Shown: positions 1-6,386 of the stretch, piece after piece
How the letters are laid out: the number at the start of each line of letters is the position of its first letter
How positions within the stretch are numbered: position 1 is the stretch's first letter
Assembly (NCBI GenBank): GCA_024404125.1
Contig: JAKSQL010000042.1
Coordinates: 1 to 7,978, forward strand
Length of the DNA: 7,978 nt
Reading direction: 5' to 3'
From: Clostridia bacterium
Lineage (GTDB): Bacteria > Bacillota > Clostridia > Oscillospirales > Acutalibacteraceae
Notes under the pieces: model-generated
Seen by the model: only the letters and a program-made list of their open reading frames with translations
What the model was told of the DNA's origin: nothing
Databases searched by the model: none
Program-made: the position numbers and the translations under genes

Positions 1-92
1 TCAAGAGTCTTACGTGAGTTTACAAGACCTGCAAAGCAATCTAACTCGGTTATATTATTTATCAAATAAGGTGATGCTTTTGTACCCTCACC
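1..92 (-). repeat. Start of module 3 of surface protein (truncated by window)
   Basis: The header recurs as GEGTKASPYLI at residue 702 and is followed by an ELDCFAGLVN segment that matches DLAYFASSVN and DFAYFANFVN of modules 1 and 2. The unit runs off the window edge, so the protein has at least three modules. Confidence 0.8.
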
Positions 93-2195
93 CGAAAGTT
101 TTCTGAACTCAGGGTGGGTTGTGCCTTGAGCAAACATAGGCCCTAATAATTCTGCAACTGTGCCGTTCGAAAATTGAGTGGTACTTTTTGCAGTGCCGTA
201 AATAGGATAATCACTGCAAAGCCAACTGTTGTTGTCACCTTCATCAAACAAATAATACGAATTGGTAGAAGTTACAGTAACAGCATCTGCCGTCTTACTC
301 ACAAGAGACAATCTGCGCATCGACATATCATTTTTGCGTATAGAATAGGCAGTTGAAAAACAATCTATTATATCAACCTTACTGCCTGTAACGGTTGCAC
401 CTATTGGGCCGACCATACCTGCTGCATAGTTATCAATACTATTGTAGTCAGCTGTATAAATTGCATCGCAATAACTGTTTTTGACGGTTAAAATAATTTT
501 TTCGTTATCGGCATAATTCTTACCGAAAATACCACCCGCACCATATATATTAGCAGAAAGTTTACCGGAAACACTGCAGCACACAGCTGTACAACTGTTA
601 CGGCAATAATCGGCAATACCTGCTACACCTCTTATTTTTGAACCGTTTGCAGATACATATCCGTCAAATGAACAACATAAGAAAGAAGTGTTATCGGCAA
701 AACCTGCGATACCTGCAACAGCATCATCGGCAGCGATATAAGAATCAGTTACCTTTATATTTTTGATGATAGCATTTTGCGTAGCGCCGAACAAACCGGT
801 GCCGTTAGTTGCAGTAGTCTTTACATACAAACCGCTGACAGTGTGATCGTCACCGTCAAAAGTCCCCTTGAAGTAACTACCTATTTTTCCGATAGGAGTC
901 CAAGTATTAGCAGGAGCGGTAGTTTTCCAAGTTTCATAATTTTGCGCATTTTCGTTAAACTCAATATCGTTTGCAAGTAAAATATATTTATCTTCAAAGG
1001 TTTCGCCGAAGTTTACAAAATTTGCAAAGTAAGCAAAATCATTTGCATTTTTAATCAAATAAGGAGATTCTTCAGTGCCTTCACCTTCAAGTTTAAAATC
1101 AGCAAGAATAGGATGAGTATCGCCCTGTTCAAAATACGGACCGAGCAAATCTGCAACCGTGCCGTTAGTAAAGTCAGCAGGTGCTTTTTTGGTACCTTGG
1201 TTAACGCCCCACATAGTTGCACTATCTGAGGTTTGGCAATAATAAGAGTTGGTGCAAGAAGATGTAACGGGACTGGTAATTTCACCTACAAGTCTGAGTT
1301 CTCTTGCTGCACCGGCCGGATTTGCACCGGTGCCTATGGTATAGCAATTTGTAACGGTAACAGTGCCACTGCCCTGTGCAAATCCAAAGATACCTGCAGG
1401 GGTATTTTGTGCTGCTACAACCGGAATATCCACAATAGAATAAGAGTTTTTAATAACAAGTGTAAGATTGGCTTCCGAACTACCTACTAAACCTGCCGAT
1501 CGTGTACCCGAAATGATTTTACACTCGGTAAAGCATTTTTCAACATTTACAGCACCGGTTACCTGTGCAATTAAACCTGCAGCATGAGACGAACCAGTTG
1601 CATCTTTGGTTTTAACAAGACCTGTGAATGAGCAGTTAATAACACTTGAACCACTGTTAGCATAGCCAATTAAGCCTGCCGCAAAATCTTTGGCTTCAAT
1701 ATATGAATTAACAACATTAAGATTTTTTACGGTAGCATTATTTATTTGACCAAATAATCCGCCGTTAGGGTTTGTGGTATTTACATAAACACCCGAAATG
1801 GTGTGACTGCCGCCATCAAATGTACCTTTGAATGGCTTACTGCTAACATTAAGGATATACGAACCGATAGGTGTCCAAGTATTAGCAGGTGCAGTAGTTG
1901 CCCAAGTAACATAATCTTGCGCATTTGAGTTAATAACAAGGTCGGTTGTTAATTTAACCAATTTTCCGGCATAATCATTTCCGCCATTAACCGAACTTGC
2001 AAAATAAGCAAGATCAGCCGAGTTCTGAATAAGATATGGGTCAGTTTCAGTACCTGTTCCTGAAAGAGAAGCAGACATATTGCCATCCCACACGCCCGAG
2101 GCAGTTGCATTTGCAAAGATAAATGAGGAGCCGATTGTTCCCAATATCAATGCAAAAGAAAGTACCAAGGACAAAACGCGCTTACTATTTTTCAT
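1..2195 (-). CDS. Secreted modular GLUG-repeat surface protein (C-terminus beyond window)
   Basis: An open frame runs from ATG 2195-2193 to the window edge, giving 731 complete codons with no stop. Residues 1-30 are a typical Gram-positive Sec signal peptide: Lys/Arg at 2, 5 and 6, a hydrophobic core at 7-27, and probable cleavage after A28 or A30. There is no lipobox. The mature part is built of long tandem modules starting at residues 46, 371 and 702. Each opens with a G-x-GT-x-x-x-PYLI header, then an ANTWTPIG segment, an F-K-GTFDG turn, and GLUG-like repeats (AGLIGYA, AGLIAQV, AGLVGSS, AGIFGFA in module 1). GLUG repeats are known from bacterial adhesins and IgA-peptidase-type surface proteins and form beta-helix-like folds. 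A role in adhesion or glycan binding at the cell surface is therefore inferred. No catalytic motif or cell-wall anchor is visible, and an anchor would lie in the missing C-terminus. The start is fixed by an ideal AAGGAGG site 8 nt upstream. It has its own promoter. Confidence 0.9.
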   Translation of the reverse strand, partial: MKNSKRVLSLVLSFALILGTIGSSFIFANATASGVWDGNMSASLSGTGTETDPYLIQNSADLAYFASSVNGGNDYAGKLVKLTTDLVINSNAQDYVTWATTAPANTWTPIGSYILNVSSKPFKGTFDGGSHTISGVYVNTTNPNGGLFGQINNATVKNLNVVNSYIEAKDFAAGLIGYANSGSSVINCSFTGLVKTKDATGSSHAAGLIAQVTGAVNVEKCFTECKIISGTRSAGLVGSSEANLTLVIKNSYSIVDIPVVAAQNTPAGIFGFAQGSGTVTVTNCYTIGTGANPAGAARELRLVGEITSPVTSSCTNSYYCQTSDSATMWGVNQGTKKAPADFTNGTVADLLGPYFEQGDTHPILADFKLEGEGTEESPYLIKNANDFAYFANFVNFGETFEDKYILLANDIEFNENAQNYETWKTTAPANTWTPIGKIGSYFKGTFDGDDHTVSGLYVKTTATNGTGLFGATQNAIIKNIKVTDSYIAADDAVAGIAGFADNTSFLCCSFDGYVSANGSKIRGVAGIADYCRNSCTAVCCSVSGKLSANIYGAGGIFGKNYADNEKIILTVKNSYCDAIYTADYNSIDNYAAGMVGPIGATVTGSKVDIIDCFSTAYSIRKNDMSMRRLSLVSKTADAVTVTSTNSYYLFDEGDNNSWLCSDYPIYGTAKSTTQFSNGTVAELLGPMFAQGTTHPEFRKLSGEGTKASPYLINNITELDCFAGLVNSRKTL
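93..1085 (-). repeat. Module 2 of surface protein (331 codons)
   Basis: Protein residues 371-701, in the same frame and block order as module 1: GEGTEESPYLI header, DFAYFA, TTAPANTWTPIG, FKGTFDGD, GLUG-like turns (GLFGA, AGIAGFA, GGIFGKN, AGMVGPI), TNSYYL, and SNGTVAELLGPMFAQG. The DNA is also alike in places: 900-956 matches 1875-1931 at 48 of 57 positions. This points to internal duplication with later divergence. The unit has nine cysteines, including two Cys-Cys pairs, more than module 1. Confidence 0.85.
1086..2060 (-). repeat. Module 1 of surface protein (325 codons)
   Basis: Protein residues 46-370. The unit has a header (GTGTETDPYLI), a DLAYFA segment, TTAPANTWTPIG, FKGTFDGG, four GLUG-like turns, a TNSYYC segment and a closing TNGTVADLLGPYFEQG-type segment. 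Every block recurs in the same order in the next unit. Six cysteines are present, mostly at the same strand position of the GLUG-like turns (NCSF, KCFTEC, NCYT). Confidence 0.85.
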
Positions 2196-2202
2196 ATAAA
2201 TA

Positions 2203-2210
2203 TCCTCCTT
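2203..2210 (-). promoter_or_regulatory. Ribosome binding site of the surface protein
   Basis: Minus-strand AAGGAGGA. The AAGGAGG core is 8 nt from the ATG at 2195. It is a near-perfect anti-16S match, which predicts strong translation and fixes the start codon. Confidence 0.9.
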
Positions 2211-2232
2211 AAAAATATTATTTGCCAAAACA

Positions 2233-2261
2233 ATTATAGCATGACGATTTTTAAAAAGTAT
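2233..2261 (-). promoter_or_regulatory. Extended -10 promoter of the surface protein gene
   Basis: Minus-strand TATAAT at 2238-2233 is preceded by TGC at 2241-2239, giving the extended -10 form TGnTATAAT. The -35 region is poor: ATACTT at 17-bp spacing (2261-2256), or TATACT at 18-bp spacing with 3 of 6 consensus bases. The predicted start of transcription is near 2226, giving a leader of about 31 nt. A good -10 with a weak -35 that overlaps a palindrome suggests regulated expression. Confidence 0.65.
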
Positions 2262-2282
2262 ATTGTTTAATCGACAATATAC
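2253..2282 (-). terminator. Possible weak intrinsic terminator of the enzyme operon
   Basis: On the minus strand the 9-bp stem (only two G:C pairs, 7-nt loop) is followed by CTTTTT-like sequence, 34 nt after the stop of the GH36 gene. The stem is weak and the T-tract short, so it would end transcription poorly. The same sequence is explained equally well or better as an operator. No stronger terminator lies between the two genes, so read-through into the surface protein gene is possible. Confidence 0.25.
2258..2282. promoter_or_regulatory. Proximal palindrome, candidate operator
   Basis: A perfect 9-bp inverted repeat, GTATATTGT and ACAATATAC, with a 7-nt centre. Its promoter-proximal arm overlaps the -35 region of the surface protein promoter. 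Its core (2264-2276) matches the distal palindrome at 11 of 13 positions. On the minus strand it is followed by five T residues, so a weak terminator is the alternative reading. Confidence 0.5.
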
Positions 2283-2283
2283 A

Positions 2284-2298
2284 ATGTTAAATCAACAT
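2284..2298. promoter_or_regulatory. Distal palindrome, second candidate operator copy
   Basis: An inverted repeat ATGTT and AACAT with a 5-nt centre. It is the same motif as the proximal copy (plus-strand consensus TGTTWAATCRACA) and lies exactly 21 bp further upstream, two helical turns, in the same orientation. No T-run follows it, so a terminator role is not supported. The binding protein is not identifiable here. Confidence 0.45.
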
Positions 2299-2315
2299 AT
2301 TTTGTGTATCATGTA

Positions 2316-4400
2316 TCAATGAAATTCATATTGTTCGTTTTTTTTGGCAAAAAACACATAAAGAGGACTGTTACCGGTACTTTTCAAAAACTCACCGTTT
2401 ACAGTGACACCTTCTTCGGAATAAACACAAACCGTCCCATCATCCGCAAAGGTGTACTTCTCACCTTTTTTGTCAAAAGAAGCTACCGACATATATTTAT
2501 CGGCAAGACCTATTACTGCGTTACCGTTTTCTATCGGCACAAACAAGTACAGTTTGAAATCGTCACAATTCGTTAAGGATAACTCAAACGAATCGTTTGC
2601 ACAAAGCTTAAATGCTTTTTTGGCAAACCAATCATATACACAATAATCTTTTTTTGTATCAAGACGCATATCACAAGCCGAAACCCTGCCCGAAACACAT
2701 CTTTCACTGCTATCAATATTAAAGACCGAAAGTATACCGCAATCTTTATAAGTATTAAAAACCTTGAAAAGGTTGCCGGATTCTTTCGGATTATCAAACA
2801 GACAGTCGTTTGACGGATATGCAGGATTTTTAAGGCGTAGAATTCTGCCGTCAGATAAAACTGTTGGCATTATAGTTTCTTTAATACTTCTGCCGAGTTC
2901 GTCGCTTATGTATATCGGCCCGCCGCTCATGGCACGAAGTACCGAATTGCGTACCGCCTGACCGTCATCAGACCACCACATATCAAAATCGCCCGTATAA
3001 ACCGTTCCCTGCACCATTGAATTAAAACTGCATTGCATAATATGGGTTGCAAACCATTTGCGGTTTTCGGGTTGGAAATCACCGCTGAAACGGCACACCG
3101 CACTATGGTCACGGTGCCAGAAGTTTTCACTTGCCTGCCCCATACAGTTTATAAGCTGACCGTCATAATATTTATCCGCAGCATATTCTATTGCATTATG
3201 GAGGTTATCCGCCGCCTCACCGTATGAGGTTACAAGTTTACCGTAATAATCTATGCTCGACTGATAATCCACCTTGATAAAATCAACACCGCAGGATTTA
3301 TAAAATTTATGCTGACGGTCATAGTATTCTTTTATCTTTTCCCTATCATACGAATGGATAAGAACCTTATCAAGCGAATAAAAAAGCAAATCTTTGTACT
3401 CTTTCGCAAGCTTTGATGTAGGATTTATTCCGTGCCAATATCCCGTTGTGGGATGCCAAAGACCTACAAACATATCATATTTTTCTTTAAGCTCCGAAAC
3501 AATGCCCGTAAGTCCTTTTGGAAAACGGTCAGGTGCCGCTTCAAAACTATCGAGTTCACGGGAATGCATCGTCGGGATATTGTTATTGGGAACATCTCCC
3601 CACATATCGTCAAGAAGCATCCAGCGTACAGGAATACCCTTTTCCTTAAATTCCCTTGCTTTGTTTACAAGGTCGTTATGGGTAACATCCATATGAAACG
3701 CATCCCAACTGCACCAACCGAGATATTCAAGAACATTCGGGTATTTTCTTTCCTTACGCATAATGGGCTTTTTACCCATTGAGACAAATGCATCAGAAAT
3801 AACCGTTTTAGGCAGTTCATAGGCATCGGTTCCAAATGAATACACAAGTGCCACCGTATCGGCACAGTTCCTATAATCATTACTCTTTATAAATAATTCA
3901 AAACCGCAATCCTCACGACCCTCAACCGATGACTTAAAGATTTTATCGCAAACCGTTGTAAAGCAACCGTAATTTTCTCCCGTATCAAACAAAACGGTCT
4001 GTGTGTTTTTGGGTAGTGATGAAAGGTTCGTTCCGAAAGCAGGATGCACCCAAAAGTCACATTTACGGTAGGTTGCGAAATATTTTTTGAATTTCTCAAT
4101 ACCGCCGATATGAAGACCTACCGCACAGTTTATTGCAAAATGATTTCTATCCCTTACATCTCCGAGATTTCGGGGCGTAAAATTTGCTTTATACCGCAAC
4201 ACTTTACTGTTATTACAAGTCGATAATGTAACCGTAAAATCTATACCCAGCGTTTTTTCACCAAATGTAAGTGAATTTTCCGTTCGGCTTAAAAGTTCAA
4301 GCGCACAGCGTTCACCTGACAAGTTACCGTCTTTTTGAATATTAAGTTCGGCAAAGGCACTTAATCCCGTAAAAACATCAAAATTTAAATCAGCAGTCAT
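2316..4400 (-). CDS. GH36 alpha-galactosidase / raffinose synthase-like glycosidase
   Basis: A 694-residue protein of the Sip1/raffinose-synthase branch of GH36. Family members are retaining enzymes that hydrolyse or transfer alpha-galactosyl groups. Numbered from the chosen start: a beta-sandwich N-terminal part (about 1-215), then a TIM barrel with LGWCSWDAF (227-235) and LLDDMWGD (262-269). FIKVDYQ carries the probable nucleophile D378, and CRFSGDF the probable acid/base D441. MWWSDDG and RAMSGGPIYISDE (489-501) are the family hallmark. A C-terminal beta domain follows to 694. No signal peptide is seen, so cytoplasmic action is inferred. The start at ATG 4400 is preferred over GTG 4451 and ATG 4430: it has GGGGGAG 7 nt upstream and overlaps the stop of the preceding gene as ATGA, indicating translational coupling. 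In this branch hydrolysis, transfer and exact substrate cannot be separated by motif. The family call is strong, the substrate is open. Confidence 0.92.
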   Translation of the reverse strand: MTADLNFDVFTGLSAFAELNIQKDGNLSGERCALELLSRTENSLTFGEKTLGIDFTVTLSTCNNSKVLRYKANFTPRNLGDVRDRNHFAINCAVGLHIGGIEKFKKYFATYRKCDFWVHPAFGTNLSSLPKNTQTVLFDTGENYGCFTTVCDKIFKSSVEGREDCGFELFIKSNDYRNCADTVALVYSFGTDAYELPKTVISDAFVSMGKKPIMRKERKYPNVLEYLGWCSWDAFHMDVTHNDLVNKAREFKEKGIPVRWMLLDDMWGDVPNNNIPTMHSRELDSFEAAPDRFPKGLTGIVSELKEKYDMFVGLWHPTTGYWHGINPTSKLAKEYKDLLFYSLDKVLIHSYDREKIKEYYDRQHKFYKSCGVDFIKVDYQSSIDYYGKLVTSYGEAADNLHNAIEYAADKYYDGQLINCMGQASENFWHRDHSAVCRFSGDFQPENRKWFATHIMQCSFNSMVQGTVYTGDFDMWWSDDGQAVRNSVLRAMSGGPIYISDELGRSIKETIMPTVLSDGRILRLKNPAYPSNDCLFDNPKESGNLFKVFNTYKDCGILSVFNIDSSERCVSGRVSACDMRLDTKKDYCVYDWFAKKAFKLCANDSFELSLTNCDDFKLYLFVPIENGNAVIGLADKYMSVASFDKKGEKYTFADDGTVCVYSEEGVTVNGEFLKSTGNSPLYVFFAKKNEQYEFH

Positions 4401-6352
4401 AAAGTTTCTCCCCCTGCTTTTTTTAAACATGCCGAATAGAAATTCAAACACCTTGAATGTTCTGTTTTATACGGGTCATCAATTTCGCTTTTATGCATAA
4501 CCAGTCTTCCCGCCAAATCCAATTCCTCAATTATTTTATTATAGTCAAGTGTCGGCATGCCTTTTATTCCGAAAATATGATACATTGCTATCAAAGCATC
4601 GGAATATTCGGTCTCAAAAACAGCATTCGGTACACTGTTCTTACCTATCCCCGCAGTACCGGTATATACCTCGCTGATACCGCCGTTTACAGTTTTGACC
4701 GCAGTACCCGGGCCTTCAACCTTTAAGCCGTAGATTAGTAAACTTCCGCCGTCATTAAGCACTTCAATATCAGCCCGTTCGGGGTTGATATGAAATGCAT
4801 AAACCGTCTGATTATGAAACTCAAACGGAATAACCGATGAATATTCCGGACTGTGACCTACTCTTGAAAGAATATAATCCTGCGAAAATGTACCGGTAGT
4901 GCAAGCACAGTTATCTATCCAAACAGTGCTTCCGCCTACTGTATTAAAGTACAATGCCGCCGCTTGAGTATGTAAGTCACGCAAAAGTATATCTCGCTTT
5001 ACCGAATGCTTTATTAAATGCATATAACCGTAAAACTGTTCAAATGTATAAAGATTTCTGAATTCAATCAGCTCTTTACTTTCCTCATTTATTACAAAAA
5101 GACCTTCATTTTTCATATTTTTAAGATTTTCGCCTGCAAATAAATCGCAGAACATAAAATCAATCGCTTTAACCGTTTTAGGTACGGTTATAGGTTTGTC
5201 TACAAGATAATGACCGTCACCAAACAGTATATACGGGTTTCCGCTTTCAAATGCCTTTTGTATGGCAAGTGTCGAATCGGTTTTACCGTCCCCCATTGCA
5301 CCGAAATCGTCAACGCAAACCCATTCGTGAGTTTGAGGGCATACGCTATTTGGCAATTGCGCTCCATTTTTAAGTAAATATGGCTCACCCGAATTATTCG
5401 CGGCGGCACCGAACTTATAAAATTTGCCGTTGTCATATACGCAGACGGCATTATTTTTAACATCGGTATCAGGCGGATAATTACAGTTTTCGAACAAACA
5501 GCCGTTGCCGGTTTCACTTTCAAAGCAAACAAGAGAACTGTCTTTTGAATTGATGTTCCGAAAAACATCTCTGCTTCTATTAAGCAAAAACGCACTGTTT
5601 TTTATATTGTTAAAACTTAAGTTTTCATAAACCGCGGGCGAACCGCTTTTTGAATAAATACCGTATTCAAATCCGGATATATCTATATTTTTAAAACACC
5701 CATCACAACTATTTGCAGAAATTCCGTATTTTGAACCGCTTGAAACAATATTAACATTTTCTATTCGCCCTGAATTGTTGGAATTAAAGTGAAGAGCAAC
5801 AGCGCCTGAATTGCCTTTTCCGCAGTCTATCGTAATATCGCAAACGGTATTTAACTGACCGATATTTGTAACTTCATCGTTCATAATATTTGAAACAACA
5901 TACTTCTCGGTATCAAACCCCAAACTGTAATCTTTTAGGCGGATTACGGTATTTTCTTTGCTTTCTCCCATAATATGAATTCCTCGTGCAAGCTCGGAAA
6001 AATATTTTGATTTTAAAATATTTTTAAAATCTTTAAAGGTATAGGAAAGTGTATCACTTATCAAATAAACTCCTGACGGAAAATATATTATCCTTGCATC
6101 AGGCACGAATTCGGGGAAAATCACATCGGTATGGCCGTCTTCCTTGCGGTTTTCAAATCCGATATAAACATCATTTTCTCCCATTTTATCCAGTTTGGCT
6201 TTCGTATCCGAAATTCCTTTGATTTCCCTTGAGAGTAAATCATCAAATACCTGCCTTAATACGGCGGTACAATCGGTTTTGCCGCTATTATCCGCAAAAT
6301 ACGGCTCCTTTGTTACATCTACAATCGTTTTTAAGTAATCAGGGTATTTCAT
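4397..6352 (-). CDS. Right-handed beta-helix protein with two pectate-lyase-3-like segments
   Basis: A 651-residue protein of the parallel beta-helix (pectate lyase superfamily / GH28-related) fold. The first pectate-lyase-3-like opening is near residues 12-40 (ADNSGKTDCTAVLRQVF), followed by IIYFPSGVYLISDTL (88-102) and short helix coils rich in N, G and S (about 160-290). A second, classical opening stands at 346-368: VDDFGAMGDGKTDSTLAIQKAF, then ILFGDGHYLVDKPITVPK. So two helix domains appear fused. Related proteins are polysaccharide lyases, polygalacturonases, epimerases and phage tailspikes. I see none of the GH28 catalytic motifs (NTD, DD, HG, RIK), so activity is unknown. No signal peptide is visible, unusual for this fold, and an intracellular glycan role is inferred from its two glycosidase neighbours. 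The start at ATG 6352 is preferred to TTG 6412: it has GGGGGAG 4 nt upstream and avoids overlap, lying 34 bp after the upstream stop. The stop overlaps the GH36 start (ATGA). Confidence 0.85.
   Translation of the reverse strand: MKYPDYLKTIVDVTKEPYFADNSGKTDCTAVLRQVFDDLLSREIKGISDTKAKLDKMGENDVYIGFENRKEDGHTDVIFPEFVPDARIIYFPSGVYLISDTLSYTFKDFKNILKSKYFSELARGIHIMGESKENTVIRLKDYSLGFDTEKYVVSNIMNDEVTNIGQLNTVCDITIDCGKGNSGAVALHFNSNNSGRIENVNIVSSGSKYGISANSCDGCFKNIDISGFEYGIYSKSGSPAVYENLSFNNIKNSAFLLNRSRDVFRNINSKDSSLVCFESETGNGCLFENCNYPPDTDVKNNAVCVYDNGKFYKFGAAANNSGEPYLLKNGAQLPNSVCPQTHEWVCVDDFGAMGDGKTDSTLAIQKAFESGNPYILFGDGHYLVDKPITVPKTVKAIDFMFCDLFAGENLKNMKNEGLFVINEESKELIEFRNLYTFEQFYGYMHLIKHSVKRDILLRDLHTQAAALYFNTVGGSTVWIDNCACTTGTFSQDYILSRVGHSPEYSSVIPFEFHNQTVYAFHINPERADIEVLNDGGSLLIYGLKVEGPGTAVKTVNGGISEVYTGTAGIGKNSVPNAVFETEYSDALIAMYHIFGIKGMPTLDYNKIIEELDLAGRLVMHKSEIDDPYKTEHSRCLNFYSACLKKAGGETL
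4408..4414 (-). promoter_or_regulatory. Ribosome binding site that decides the GH36 start
   Basis: Minus-strand GGGGGAG, 7 nt before ATG 4400, located inside the last codons of the beta-helix gene. The longer alternatives at 4451 (GTG) and 4430 (ATG) would add 17 or 10 residues unlike the family N-terminus and would deepen the gene overlap. Confidence 0.75.
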
Positions 6353-6356
6353 AACA

Positions 6357-6363
6357 CTCCCCC
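6357..6363 (-). promoter_or_regulatory. Ribosome binding site that decides the beta-helix gene start
   Basis: Minus-strand GGGGGAG with a short 4-nt spacer before ATG 6352. No comparable site precedes the alternative TTG at 6412, which lies within the end of the upstream gene. The same heptamer precedes the GH36 gene. Confidence 0.65.
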
Positions 6364-6386
6364 AGAAATTTGAAATAGTATAAAAG

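Noticed and set aside
1..2195. CRISPR-like or intergenic repeat array suggested by recurring similar DNA
   Set aside because: The repeats are about 1 kb, in frame, and encode the tandem protein modules.
2264..2276. CcpA cre site
   Set aside because: There is no central CG in the right place, and the arms do not match the TGWAA-type cre consensus.
2259..2300. Clostridial Rex (redox) binding site
   Set aside because: The half-sites TTGT and ACAA resemble it, but Rex sites are 18-bp dyads with longer arms; here the dyads span only about 13-15 bp and the inner TTAA arms are not symmetric.
3432..3782. 116-codon plus-strand open frame
   Set aside because: It is antisense to the GH36 catalytic region, its composition matches a shadow frame, and no promoter or family is recognised.
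4401..4451. Longer N-terminus for the GH36 protein with a hydrophobic FEFLFGMF start, possibly a signal peptide
   Set aside because: The stretch is too short for a signal peptide, starts at GTG, and an ideal ribosome binding site with ATGA coupling supports ATG 4400.
5200..5595. 131-codon minus-strand open frame
   Set aside because: It lies wholly within the beta-helix gene in another frame, has no ribosome binding site and no recognisable domain.
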